Shown here piece after piece: positions 25,503-33,603 of a DNA stretch of 64,000 bases. Below the pieces are notes generated by a model. That model saw only the letters and a program-made list of their open reading frames with translations, was not told the origin of the DNA and ran no database searches. Position 1 is the first letter of the stretch; the number at the start of each line of letters is the position of its first letter. The position numbers and the translations under genes are program-made. Origin of the DNA: Luteibacter flocculans (lineage in GTDB: Bacteria; Pseudomonadota; Gammaproteobacteria; Xanthomonadales; Rhodanobacteraceae); the NCBI RefSeq assembly GCF_023612255.1, contig NZ_CP063231.1:62001-126000 (forward strand), read 5' to 3'.

Positions 25503-26939
25503 ATGACGACCCACAGCGTTTCCTACCTCGACAACCCGATCCTCGACACCGATAGCTACAAGGCGAGCCACTGGCTGCAGTACCCGCCGAATACGGACGC
25601 CACGTTTTTCTATGTGGAGTCGCGTGGCGGCACCTATGACCGCACGGTGTTCTTCGGCCTGCAGGCCGTATTGAAGGCGCGCCTCGAACGCCCCGTGACC
25701 CATGCGGATGTGGACGAGGCGCGCGATTTCTTCGCCGCACACGGCGAACCGTTCAATGACGAAGGATGGCGATACATCGTCGACACGCATGGCGGTCGGC
25801 TGCCGGTGCGCGTGCGCGCGGTGCCGGAAGGCAGCGTCGTGCCCACGCATCAGGCGCTGGTGACCATCGAATCCACCGATCCGCGCACCTACTGGTTGCC
25901 TTCGTATCTCGAAACGCGACTGCTGCGCCTGTGGTATCCGGTCACGGTCGCCACCACGAGCTGGCACGCGCGGCAGACCATTGCGCATTACCTCGACACG
26001 ACCTCCGACGATCCCGTCGCACAGATCCCATTCAAGCTGCACGACTTCGGTGCGCGTGGCGTATCGAGTGCGGAATCCGCCGGGCTCGGCGGCATGGCCC
26101 ATCTGGTCAATTTCCTGGGTACCGATACCGTGTCCGGCGTGCTCGCGGCACGTGCCTATTACGGCGAACCGATGGCGGGTTTCTCGATTCCCGCCGCCGA
26201 GCACAGCACGATCACGAGCTGGGGTCGCGATCACGAAGTGGACGCGTACCGGAACATGCTTCGTCACTTCGCGAAGCCCGGCTCGCTGGTGGCCGTGGTC
26301 TCGGACAGCTACGACATCTATCACGCGATCAAGGAACACTGGGGCAAGACCTTGCGCGACGAGGTGATCGCTTCGGGCGCTACCGTGGTCGTGCGACCGG
26401 ATTCCGGCGATCCCGTGGAGGTGGTGCACCGCTGCGTCAGCCTGCTCGACGAGGCCTTCGGCAGTATCGTCAACGGTAAGGGTTATCGCGTGTTGAACCA
26501 CGTGCGCGTGATCCAGGGCGACGGCGTGAATCCGGACAGCATTCGCGCGATTCTCGAACGCATCACCACGGCCGGTTACTCTGCCGACAATCTCGCCTTC
26601 GGCATGGGCGGCGCGTTGCTTCAGAAACTCACCCGCGACACGCAGAAGTTCGCGCTGAAGTGTTCCGCGGCACGCGTGGATGGCGTGTGGCGCGACGTCT
26701 GGAAAGACCCGGTCACCGACCAGGGCAAGCTTTCCAAGCGCGGGCGCATGACGCTGCTGCGTCAACGCGAAAGCGGCACCTACCGCACCGTGCCCCTGCC
26801 GGGCGATGCGATCGCTATGCCGCCCGAGGCCATCGAACCGGGCTGGGAGGAAGCGATGGTCACGGTATGGGAAAACGGTGAGCCGGTCCGCGAGTGGTCG
26901 TTCGCGGACGTGCGCGAACGCGCTGCGGCAGGCCGCTGA
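25503..26939 (+). CDS. nadV: Nicotinamide phosphoribosyltransferase (NadV/NAMPT type)
   Basis: The 478-residue enzyme transfers phosphoribose from PRPP to nicotinamide, giving NMN for NAD salvage. It shows the NAMPT series: NPILDTDSYKASHWLQYPP, YVESRGG, FKLHDFGARGVSS (active-site His/Asp/Arg), SIPAAEHSTITSWGRD, VSDSYDIYHAI, VVRPDSGDPVEVV and FGMGGALLQKLTRDTQKFALKCS. The length and motifs fit NAMPT rather than the nicotinate enzyme PncB. I take the ATG at 25503; the one at 25491 adds four residues. No nadM/nadR gene is next to it, so NMN adenylylation is encoded elsewhere. Confidence 0.92.
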   Translation: MTTHSVSYLDNPILDTDSYKASHWLQYPPNTDATFFYVESRGGTYDRTVFFGLQAVLKARLERPVTHADVDEARDFFAAHGEPFNDEGWRYIVDTHGGRLPVRVRAVPEGSVVPTHQALVTIESTDPRTYWLPSYLETRLLRLWYPVTVATTSWHARQTIAHYLDTTSDDPVAQIPFKLHDFGARGVSSAESAGLGGMAHLVNFLGTDTVSGVLAARAYYGEPMAGFSIPAAEHSTITSWGRDHEVDAYRNMLRHFAKPGSLVAVVSDSYDIYHAIKEHWGKTLRDEVIASGATVVVRPDSGDPVEVVHRCVSLLDEAFGSIVNGKGYRVLNHVRVIQGDGVNPDSIRAILERITTAGYSADNLAFGMGGALLQKLTRDTQKFALKCSAARVDGVWRDVWKDPVTDQGKLSKRGRMTLLRQRESGTYRTVPLPGDAIAMPPEAIEPGWEEAMVTVWENGEPVREWSFADVRERAAAGR

Positions 26940-26984
26940 CACGCCGCCTTGGCGGCATGAAATGGACCCGCCGGTGGGAATTTG

Positions 26985-27072
26985 CCGGTGGGAGCCAGCC
27001 TGCTGGCGATGGGAACTTGCCTCGCTGCTACACCGCTTCGTTGGCTTTTCGCCAGCAGGCTGGCTCCCACCG
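26985..27072. repeat. REPIN copy A (two inverted REP arms with conserved spacer)
   Basis: The left arm GGTGGGAGCCAGCCTGCTGG and its inverted partner, which ends in GGCTGGCTCCCACC, flank a conserved spacer of about 40 bases containing CTACACCGCTTCGTTGGC. Each arm can also fold on itself (GCCAGC-CT-GCTGGC). The same unit recurs at 34450, 43653, 50605 (reversed), 59618 and 59747. It lies between the convergent nadV and sulfatase genes. Confidence 0.85.
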
Positions 27073-27080
27073 TGCTTTGA

Positions 27081-27174
27081 TATTCGCCAGCAGGCTGGCT
27101 CCCACCGTGCTCCGACTTCGCCACCGGGGTGGCTCCCACCTTGCTTTGATTTTCGCCACCAGGGTGGCCCCACC
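27081..27174. repeat. Three tandem solo REP arms
   Basis: Right-arm units at about 27084-27106, 27117-27140 and 27152-27174 follow REPIN copy A without left partners. The first has the GCCAGC-AG-GCTGGC core. The second and third have the GCCACC-NN-GGTGGC core, so both bases of a pair changed together. The units are separated by about 10-base tracts containing GTGCTYYGA-like sequence. They sit just downstream of the sulfatase-family stop at 27200. Confidence 0.75.
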
Positions 27175-27199
27175 TGTGCTCTGACTTTTGCCGTTCCGG

Positions 27200-29146
27200 T
27201 CAGTGGGCCGGAGCGGTTCGCTTCATCAGGCCGTGGGTGAACAGATACGCGGCGGTCTGGTAGTAAGTGATGGCGTCCTTAGCATCCACCGGGTCCATCT
27301 TCTCCACCGGCACCGCGTCGCCCGTGCTCTTCTGCGGCAGCATTTCCTTCACCGGCTGGCGCGGCACGAGCGAGGTCAGGCGGTCGCCGTGCAGGTAGCC
27401 CAGTTCCTGGTAGGTGCTGAGGAAGGCCCGTTCGCGACCCGGTTCCAGTCGGAACAGGTCGTAACCGTAGAAGCGCGACGTGTAGCTGAAGCCGAGCATG
27501 CCCAGCAGGGTCGGCGGGATGTCGATCTGACTCATCAAGCGATCCACACGGCCTGCGGGCACGTGCTTGGGCGAGTAGATCAACAGGGGAATGTGATACC
27601 GGTCGACCGGCAGGCTGGTCTTGCCGGCGCTGGTGGCGCAGTGGTCGGCCGTGATGACGAAGATCGTGTCGTCGAACCAGGGCTTGGTCGAGGCGCGCTT
27701 CAGGAAATCGGCAATCGCCCAGTCGGTGTACTGCACGGCAGCGCGACGCGAACCCTGCGGCAGCGACACCCGCCCTTCGGGGAACGTGAACGGCCGATGG
27801 TTCGAGGTGGTCATCACGTGCGCGAAATACGGCTTGCCCTTCGCGTACGCATCGTCCATGCGCTTCATCACGAGGGTGTAGAGATCCTCGTCCGCCACGC
27901 CCCACACGTTTTCCGCATGGATGTCCTTGTCGTCGATGGCGCCGCGATCGACCGCGTTGTAGCCATTGGTCGAGAAGAAGTGGTTCATGTTGTCGAAGTA
28001 GCCGTAGCCGCCGTAGACGAACTCCGACTCGTAGCCCTTCGCGTTGAACACGTCAGCAAGCGACCAGAGGTTCTCGTTGTCCGGCCGCTTCACGATCGAT
28101 TCGCCCGGCGTCGGTGGCACCGACAAGGCCAACGCTTCCAGGCCGCGCACCGTGCGCGTGCCGTTGGCGTAGAGCTGGGTGAAGAACAGGCTCTTGGACG
28201 CCAGCGCGTCGAGGTTCGGCATCAGGTGCTTGTGCTTGCTGACGTCGAGTCCTTCTACGTAGTCGCCGGACAGGCTCTCCACGCTGATGAGCACGACGTT
28301 GAGCTTGCGCTCCGGCCGATCCGCGACGATGTTGCGGGTGAGGTTCATCGGGTCGTCGCTGGTGTACGTCGCATCCGGCGTCTTCAGCAGGCTGCGCAGG
28401 TTCGCGAACGCCTCCTTGTCCGGCAGCGTGGGGTAATACTTCGCATAGTCCAGCTCGTTCTCGCGGAACGCGGCGAAGAACTGGTAGATGCCGTTGCCCG
28501 CCAGCTCGTTCACGTAGTTGTTGCTGGAGCGATCCTTCATCGACCCGGTGACCGCAAAGCTCACGGCTACGGTCAGCACGAGCCATACGCCCACCACACC
28601 CATGCGGGCGAGGAAGCGCGAGCCGTCGTCGCGCGCGGCCAGTACGCGGCGGCTGAGGAACATCACCAGCAGGGTGCCCGCGAGCAGCAGGGTGCTCCAG
28701 GTGCCGATCGGGTACGACTCGCGGATGTTGCCGACCACCTCATGGGTGTAGACGAGGTAATCCACCGCGATGAAGTTGAAGCGGGCGCTGAACTCGCCCC
28801 AGAAAACCAGCTCGGCAGCGCCGAGGTAAAGCACGGCGAAGGCCAGCACGAAACACAGGCCCAGGAAGATCCGATGCCCCCAGCGCGACAGGTAGGCGCG
28901 GCGCGGCAGCAGCCATAGCGCCAGCAGCAGCGGCCAGGCGAAGTAGATGTACGTGACCAGGTCGTAGCCGAAGCCGACCAGGAACAGGTAGAGGTACTGG
29001 CCCAGGTCGGGCGGTACGTCGTGGCGGGTCTTGATCAGCAGGATGAGCCTGACCAGGAACGCGACGCTGACGAACAGCACGCCGAACCACACGAGCGGCC
29101 GGAAACGCTGGCGCAGCGCGCCGGGAACCGAAGAAGCAGGACGCAT
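27200..29146 (-). CDS. LTA-synthase-like membrane sulfatase-family transferase
   Basis: The 648-residue protein has five N-terminal membrane segments (to about residue 190) and a large periplasmic alkaline-phosphatase-fold domain. Motifs are LNVVLISVESLSGDYV (metal site), ANGTRTVRGLEALALS with the nucleophilic Thr, VYGGYGYFDNMNHFF, HVMTTSNHRPFTFPEG and FVITADHCATSAGK. This is the LtaS/OpgB architecture, which moves phosphoglycerol (or phosphoethanolamine) head groups from membrane lipid to glycans or other lipids. In a Gram-negative, transfer to periplasmic glucans or to lipid is plausible. It faces the mprF-acvB operon across a 401-base divergent region. Confidence 0.87.
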   Translation of the reverse strand: MRPASSVPGALRQRFRPLVWFGVLFVSVAFLVRLILLIKTRHDVPPDLGQYLYLFLVGFGYDLVTYIYFAWPLLLALWLLPRRAYLSRWGHRIFLGLCFVLAFAVLYLGAAELVFWGEFSARFNFIAVDYLVYTHEVVGNIRESYPIGTWSTLLLAGTLLVMFLSRRVLAARDDGSRFLARMGVVGVWLVLTVAVSFAVTGSMKDRSSNNYVNELAGNGIYQFFAAFRENELDYAKYYPTLPDKEAFANLRSLLKTPDATYTSDDPMNLTRNIVADRPERKLNVVLISVESLSGDYVEGLDVSKHKHLMPNLDALASKSLFFTQLYANGTRTVRGLEALALSVPPTPGESIVKRPDNENLWSLADVFNAKGYESEFVYGGYGYFDNMNHFFSTNGYNAVDRGAIDDKDIHAENVWGVADEDLYTLVMKRMDDAYAKGKPYFAHVMTTSNHRPFTFPEGRVSLPQGSRRAAVQYTDWAIADFLKRASTKPWFDDTIFVITADHCATSAGKTSLPVDRYHIPLLIYSPKHVPAGRVDRLMSQIDIPPTLLGMLGFSYTSRFYGYDLFRLEPGRERAFLSTYQELGYLHGDRLTSLVPRQPVKEMLPQKSTGDAVPVEKMDPVDAKDAITYYQTAAYLFTHGLMKRTAPAH

Positions 29147-29547
29147 GGACCCTCACGAGACGAAAACCGGCCAAAAGCGGGCACGGGGTGCCGAGGAGAG
29201 TAAGAACCAGTGCTTACGTCAAGCTTTCCCTAGCCTGAGGACAGGCTTAGTAGACGCGTTGTCGGGGAGCGAAGCCAGGGGTTTCGGCGTCCCGGCGGCG
29301 TCCCTTCAAGGCCCCGACCGACCACCGCCCCCTCCACAGGCCCGCCCACGCGGACGACTGCGGACCGGTTCCATAGGCCTGCGCCATACCGCCCGGTTTT
29401 GATCCTTTCCGTAGATCACCGGGTCCGGTGCGACGATACGCGCCAGCCCATCGCAGTGCGCCACGATGCGCGCCGGGATGCCCAGTGGGACCACTAATGT
29501 GGCAACCTACACGACCTTACGATTGACCACCCGGAGCCACGGCGCAC
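29147..29547. other. Divergent promoter region of sulfatase-family gene and mprF
   Basis: There is no convincing gene in these 401 bases. I see a perfect small hairpin AGCCTG-AGGA-CAGGCT at 29232-29247. A larger stem GTCGGGG (29261-29267) with CCCCGAC (29312-29318) follows. These may be leader or attenuator structures; no T-tract follows either. Short frames here have no ribosome site and no recognisable product. Confidence 0.4.
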
Positions 29548-32157
29548 GTGGAGCACGAGACCAGGACGGAGCTCCCGTCGACCGATCAGACCCAGGCCCG
29601 GCGAGCGCTCCACATCGCCTTGCTGCGTCGCGCGGGTGGCCCCCTGCTGTCCGCCGTCCTGCTGTGCCTCGCCTTGTGGGCGCTGCACGCGATGGCCAGC
29701 GAAGTCACCTACCGGCAGATCGCCGGATACGTGCACACGCTGCCGAATACGGACATCGGTCTCGCGGTGCTGCTGACCGGCGCCGGTTACGCCGTGATGA
29801 CCCTCTACGACTGGTTCGGCCTCGCCAGTATCGGGCGTCGCCTGCCGCCGCGACGGGTGGGGCTGATCTCGTTCATCAGCTATGCGTTCTCAAATGCGCT
29901 GGGCATGTCGCTGCTGATTTCCGGATCGATCCGTTACCGCTTCTACGTGCAGGCGGGGCTGAGCACGGGCGAGATCGGCCGTGTCGTGCTCTACACCACG
30001 ATGAGCTTCTGGCTGGGGCTGGCCGCCCTCACCGGCTGCACGTTGTTGTTGGTGCCCATTCCGCCCGATGTGCCGCTGTCGGGCTTGCGCATTCCCTTGG
30101 CGATCGTGCTGGTGCTCGTACCGCTGGCCTGGTTTGCCGTGTCGCTGACGGTGCGTCGGCCGCTGCGGGTGTGGCGCTGGAACGTGAGTGCACCGACGCC
30201 GATCGTGGCGGCGCGGCAGATCCTCGTCGGCGCGCTCGACTGGGGTCTCGCCGCTGGCGTGCTCTACGTGCTCATGCCCGAGGCCATCGCCGGGGGCTTC
30301 GGCCATTTCCTGGCGATCTTCGTCGTCGCGCAGATGGCGGGACTCATCAGTCACGTGCCGGGTGGCCTGGGCGTCTTCGAGGCAGTGATGCTGGCGGGCT
30401 TCGGCGCCACCGGGAACCAGGGTCTCGAAGCGCCGATCCTCGGTTCGCTCGCCGCGTACCGCCTCGTCTATTACCTGCTGCCGCTGTGTGTGGCGACGGT
30501 CATGGTGATCTGGCGCGAGGTGCGTGCGTTGCGTCACGCGGCCATGGTCTCGCCGTGGTTCAGCAGCCTGTTGCCGCCGTTCTTCGCGGGCCTGACGCTG
30601 GTCTGTGGCGCCGTGCTCCTGTTCTCCGGCGCGACGCTGGCGATTCCCGGCCGCATGGAGATCCTGCGCGGCTTCGTGCCGCTGCCGCTGGTAGAGGTCT
30701 CGCATTTCCTCTCCAGTGTGGTCGGCATGCTGTTGCTGATCCTGGCGCGAGGACTGCAACGTCGCCTCGATGCAGCGTACGTGCTGACGCTGGTGCTGTT
30801 GATCCTTGGTGCGATTTTCTCGCTGCTCAAGGGCATCGACTACGAAGAGGCCACCCTGCTTTCGTTGCTGGCCTTGGCGCTCGCGCCGGCCCACCGGTAT
30901 TTCCATCGCCGTGCGTCGTTGTTCCGCGCCAGCTTCTCGCCGGGCTGGATGCTGGCGATCGGTGCCGTGCTCGCCTGTTCCACGTGGCTGGTGTTCTTCA
31001 GCTTCAAGCACGTGGAATACAGCAACAACCTCTGGTGGGAGTTCAGCTTCCACCACGGCGGTGCGCCGCGCGCGTTGCGTGCTCTCGTGGGCGCCACGGC
31101 TGTGGTGATGCTGGTGGCGCTCGCCAACCTCATTCGCCCGGCGCGTCCGCGCCGCGCCATGCCGGGCGAGGCCGAGTTCGCCAGGGCCATGCCGCTCATC
31201 AAGCAGTTCGACTCCGCGCAGGCGCACCTGGCGCTGGTCGGCGACAAGATGCTCATGTTCGCCCCCGGCGACAGCGCCTTCATCATGTACGACATCGAAG
31301 GGCGCAGCTGGGTCGCGATGGGCGATCCGGTCGGCAAAGACGAGGAAGCGCGGCGCGAGCTGGTCTGGACCTTCCGCGAGAACTGCGAGCGTGCCGGCGG
31401 CTGGCCGCTCTTCTACCAGGTGCGTCCGCAGGACCTCGACCTGTATCTCGACGTCGGCATGAACCTGCTCAAGATCGGCGAAGAGGCGCGGGTGCGCCTC
31501 GACCAGTTCAATCTCGATGGCAAGTCGAAGAAGACCTTGCGCGGCACGGTCAACAAGTTGTCGCGCGACGGCCTGCGCATGGAAATCGTGCCGATCGAAG
31601 GCGTACCGGCGCTGCTGCCGCGTCTCAAGGCGATTTCCGATGCCTGGATGCGCGACAAGAAAGTGCGCGAGAAGCGCTTCTCCCTCGGTCTGTTCGACGA
31701 GCGCTACCTCTGCCGCACGCCGATGGCAGTGGTCTGGCAGGGCGAGGAGCCTGTTGCCTTCGCCAATGTCTTCGTGACCGAGACCAAGGAAGAAGCCTCG
31801 GTCGATCTCATGCGCCACCTTCCCGAGGGCCCCTCCGGCATCATGGATTTTCTGTTCATCGAATTGATGGTCTGGGCGAAGGCCGAAGGCTATCGCTGGT
31901 TCAATCTCGGCATGGCGCCGCTTTCCGGCCTGCAGAACCGGCGCACGGCGCCGTTGTGGAGTCGCTTCGGTGCGATGGTCTTCGGACGCGGCGAGCGCTT
32001 CTACAATTTCCGCGGCCTGCATCGCTACAAGGACAAGTTCGATCCGGAATGGGAGCCGCGCTACATCGCGGTGCCGGGTGGTATCGCCTTGCCGCTCGCG
32101 CTGGCGAACGTCGCAAGCCTCATTTCCGGCGGCCTCGGCGGCGTGGTGCGGCGATGA
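29548..32157 (+). CDS. mprF: MprF: aminoacyl-phosphatidylglycerol synthetase/flippase
   Basis: The 869-residue protein has an N-terminal half with about 14 membrane helices (flippase, including SHVPGGLGVFEAVML). Its C-terminal cytoplasmic DUF2156/GNAT-like synthetase domain (about 530-850) has FAPGDSAFIMYDIEGRSWVAMGDPVG, RENCERAGGWPLFYQVRP, KTLRGTVNKLSRDGLRMEIV and RWFNLGMAPLSGLQNR. It adds an amino acid (Lys or Ala) from aminoacyl-tRNA to phosphatidylglycerol and flips it, lowering surface charge and sensitivity to cationic peptides. The start is GTG at 29548, with GGAG 12 bases upstream. It is coupled by ATGA overlap to the acvB-like gene. Confidence 0.93.
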   Translation: MEHETRTELPSTDQTQARRALHIALLRRAGGPLLSAVLLCLALWALHAMASEVTYRQIAGYVHTLPNTDIGLAVLLTGAGYAVMTLYDWFGLASIGRRLPPRRVGLISFISYAFSNALGMSLLISGSIRYRFYVQAGLSTGEIGRVVLYTTMSFWLGLAALTGCTLLLVPIPPDVPLSGLRIPLAIVLVLVPLAWFAVSLTVRRPLRVWRWNVSAPTPIVAARQILVGALDWGLAAGVLYVLMPEAIAGGFGHFLAIFVVAQMAGLISHVPGGLGVFEAVMLAGFGATGNQGLEAPILGSLAAYRLVYYLLPLCVATVMVIWREVRALRHAAMVSPWFSSLLPPFFAGLTLVCGAVLLFSGATLAIPGRMEILRGFVPLPLVEVSHFLSSVVGMLLLILARGLQRRLDAAYVLTLVLLILGAIFSLLKGIDYEEATLLSLLALALAPAHRYFHRRASLFRASFSPGWMLAIGAVLACSTWLVFFSFKHVEYSNNLWWEFSFHHGGAPRALRALVGATAVVMLVALANLIRPARPRRAMPGEAEFARAMPLIKQFDSAQAHLALVGDKMLMFAPGDSAFIMYDIEGRSWVAMGDPVGKDEEARRELVWTFRENCERAGGWPLFYQVRPQDLDLYLDVGMNLLKIGEEARVRLDQFNLDGKSKKTLRGTVNKLSRDGLRMEIVPIEGVPALLPRLKAISDAWMRDKKVREKRFSLGLFDERYLCRTPMAVVWQGEEPVAFANVFVTETKEEASVDLMRHLPEGPSGIMDFLFIELMVWAKAEGYRWFNLGMAPLSGLQNRRTAPLWSRFGAMVFGRGERFYNFRGLHRYKDKFDPEWEPRYIAVPGGIALPLALANVASLISGGLGGVVRR

Positions 32158-32957
32158 AGGCTTCGCCGCGAAAAATCGTTCGTCTCGGCCTGCTCGGCCT
32201 CGCCGCGCTGCTTGTGCTGGGCTTGCTGGCATGGCATCCGTGGACGCGCGCGTCGATGGAGAAGTCCACCGTCGAGTTGCCGGCATTGAAGGAGCCGCCG
32301 ACCGGCGAGGAAGACCTGCTCGTGGTGATCTACTCGGGCGACGGCGGCTGGTGGGATCTCGATCAGCGTCTCGGTGCCGTGTTCACGCAGCGCGGTATTC
32401 CGGTCGCGGGTGTCAGCACCTTCAAATACTTCTGGCGTTACCGCTCGCCCGACGAATCCGCCCACGATCTCGATGGTCTGCTGGATCGGTACACCCGCCA
32501 GTGGAACAAGCGTCGTGTGCTCCTCATCGGTTACTCGTTCGGCGCCGACGTGCTGCCCACGATCGTCGGCAAGCTGCGTCCGGACAATCGCGATCGGTTG
32601 AGCCAGCTCGTGTTGCTTTCCGCCAGCCGCGACGTGAACTTCGAGATCGAGCTGGAGGGGTACATGCAGCAAGGCTGGTGGACCACCCACACGCACAACT
32701 TCCTGCAGTGGCTGAATCCGGTGGTGCATACCGACGCCATGCCGCCCATTGCCGCGCTGGCGGGTCGTCCACCCATGGCGTGCTACTACGGCGCCGAGGA
32801 TGCGGACGACAGTGGCTGCACCGATCCGAAGCTGCCGTCGTTCGTTACGGTTTATCGCAAGCCGGGTTCGCACCACTTCGACGAGGATTACGAGAAGCTG
32901 GCGACGGAACTGATCCAGCGGATGCCCGGACACCACGCGGATACCGCATCGCCCTGA
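32154..32957 (+). CDS. AcvB/VirJ-family periplasmic hydrolase
   Basis: The 267-residue protein has an N-terminal signal-anchor (about residues 9-26) followed by the VirJ domain. Motifs are LVVIYSGDGGWWDLDQRLG, FKYFWRYRSPDESAHDL, nucleophile elbow LLIGYSFGADVLP and a C-terminal GSHHFDEDYEKLA. In Agrobacterium the homologue AcvB hydrolyses lysyl-phosphatidylglycerol made by the MprF-like LpiA. The same pairing here, with a four-base ATGA overlap, points to a synthesis/turnover couple for aminoacylated lipid. The protein has the short, VirJ-like single-domain length. Confidence 0.88.
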   Translation: MKASPRKIVRLGLLGLAALLVLGLLAWHPWTRASMEKSTVELPALKEPPTGEEDLLVVIYSGDGGWWDLDQRLGAVFTQRGIPVAGVSTFKYFWRYRSPDESAHDLDGLLDRYTRQWNKRRVLLIGYSFGADVLPTIVGKLRPDNRDRLSQLVLLSASRDVNFEIELEGYMQQGWWTTHTHNFLQWLNPVVHTDAMPPIAALAGRPPMACYYGAEDADDSGCTDPKLPSFVTVYRKPGSHHFDEDYEKLATELIQRMPGHHADTASP

Positions 32958-33020
32958 CTCTGAAGACCGTCGCGTCTTCGCGAATGTGAAGAGGTGTCAC
33001 AGAACGTTCACTGCTGCGCC

Positions 33021-33035
33021 ACCGAAAATTTCGGT
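33021..33035. promoter_or_regulatory. 15-bp palindrome ahead of a small ORF (candidate operator)
   Basis: ACCGAAA-A-TTTCGGT is a perfect palindrome with one central base. It is 51 bases upstream of the ATG at 33086 and 64 bases past the acvB-like stop. Such a compact AT-centred palindrome in GC-rich DNA is typical of repressor sites. A second hairpin, GAAGAC-CGTCGC-GTCTTC at 32962-32979, directly follows acvB and could end its message, though without a T-run. Confidence 0.4.
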
Positions 33036-33085
33036 TCGCAGGCCCAACCTGTCCTTCCGGGCGGGAGCGCGGCAGGAGACGAGTG

Positions 33086-33277
33086 ATGCAGAACGACACG
33101 AAGAAACGGGATTACGGCTCATCTGACGCCGCGCAGTTGCGCAGCCTGGCGAGCCGCGGCGTCAACGTCCCGCAGCCGACCCGACCGCCGGTACGCGAGA
33201 GCCGTCGCGAGCGCCCCGCTTCGCGCGGCCCCGGACGTAGCCGCTCAGCCGAAAGTGCGCCTTCTCCCACGCGGTGA
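33086..33277 (+). CDS. Small basic protein, unknown
   Basis: The 63-residue product (starting MQNDTKKRDYGSSDAAQLRS) is rich in Arg, Ser and Pro and looks disordered; I recognise no family. GGAG at 33075-33078, seven bases before the ATG, is a good ribosome site, and the frame follows a palindromic candidate operator. Against it: in G+C-rich DNA short Arg-rich frames arise by chance, and there is no homologue I can name. Confidence 0.4.
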   Translation: MQNDTKKRDYGSSDAAQLRSLASRGVNVPQPTRPPVRESRRERPASRGPGRSRSAESAPSPTR

Positions 33278-33319
33278 AGGTAAATCGGCACTAATTTTAA
33301 GAATTCTCCTATATCCGTC

Positions 33320-33560
33320 GGCACCCGACCTACGCAAGATTAGGTCCGTGCCCCGCCTGGACGCCCAGGCGAGGCAAACGAATCGCCGATGACCGATCCG
33401 ACGGCAGGATGCCGTCCGTCCCTAGCGCAAGGATCGATCCCCCCCTTCATCGGCGATAACGCCGCGCCGGCTATGCCGGGCCGCGTTGGGGCGGCTCAAG
33501 CCGCCGGACCCAGGGACGGTCACCATGGCCCCCCGCGTGAGCGTGGGGGCCATGTTTTTT
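33320..33560 (+). ncRNA. Candidate structured small RNA ending in an intrinsic terminator
   Basis: About 240 bases without a credible ORF contain an ordered series of exact stems. GGCAC/GTGCC encloses GACCTA/TAGGTC (33320-33352). CGCCTGG/CCAGGCG follows (33354-33371). An 11-bp stem ATCGCCGATGA (33382-33392) with TCATCGGCGAT (33447-33457) encloses CGATCC/GGATCG and a GACGGC/GCCGTC hairpin. Then come CCGGC/GCCGG (33468-33479) and GGCGGC-TCAA-GCCGCC (33490-33505). It closes with a strong terminator at 33524-33560. An AT-rich patch with TATAT at 33310-33314 could be the -10 box. It does not show the conserved motifs of 6S, tmRNA, RNase P, SRP or the riboswitches I know. The nearest same-strand gene downstream is 3.4 kb away, so a free RNA is likelier than a leader. 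Confidence 0.6.
33524..33560 (+). terminator. Strong Rho-independent terminator
   Basis: CATGGCCCCC (33524-33533) pairs perfectly with GGGGGCCATG (33545-33554), with an inner CGC/GCG and a GTGA loop, followed at once by six T residues. It acts on the plus strand. It ends the candidate small RNA, since no plus-strand protein gene precedes it closely. Confidence 0.88.
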
Positions 33561-33603
33561 CTGTCGAGGCCGAACGACCTCGTGGGCTTCGCCTCGAACC
33601 CGG

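Noticed and set aside
24726-27173. 815-codon minus-strand frame over pirin and nadV
   Set aside because: It begins inside REP repeats and runs antisense to two well-supported genes.
26894-27184. Short frames encoding MGASLLA...PLRWL-like peptides at REPIN loci (also at 34452, 43600, 59621)
   Set aside because: The similar peptides arise because the same repeat is translated in the same frame, not because of a gene family. There is no ribosome site or start conservation.
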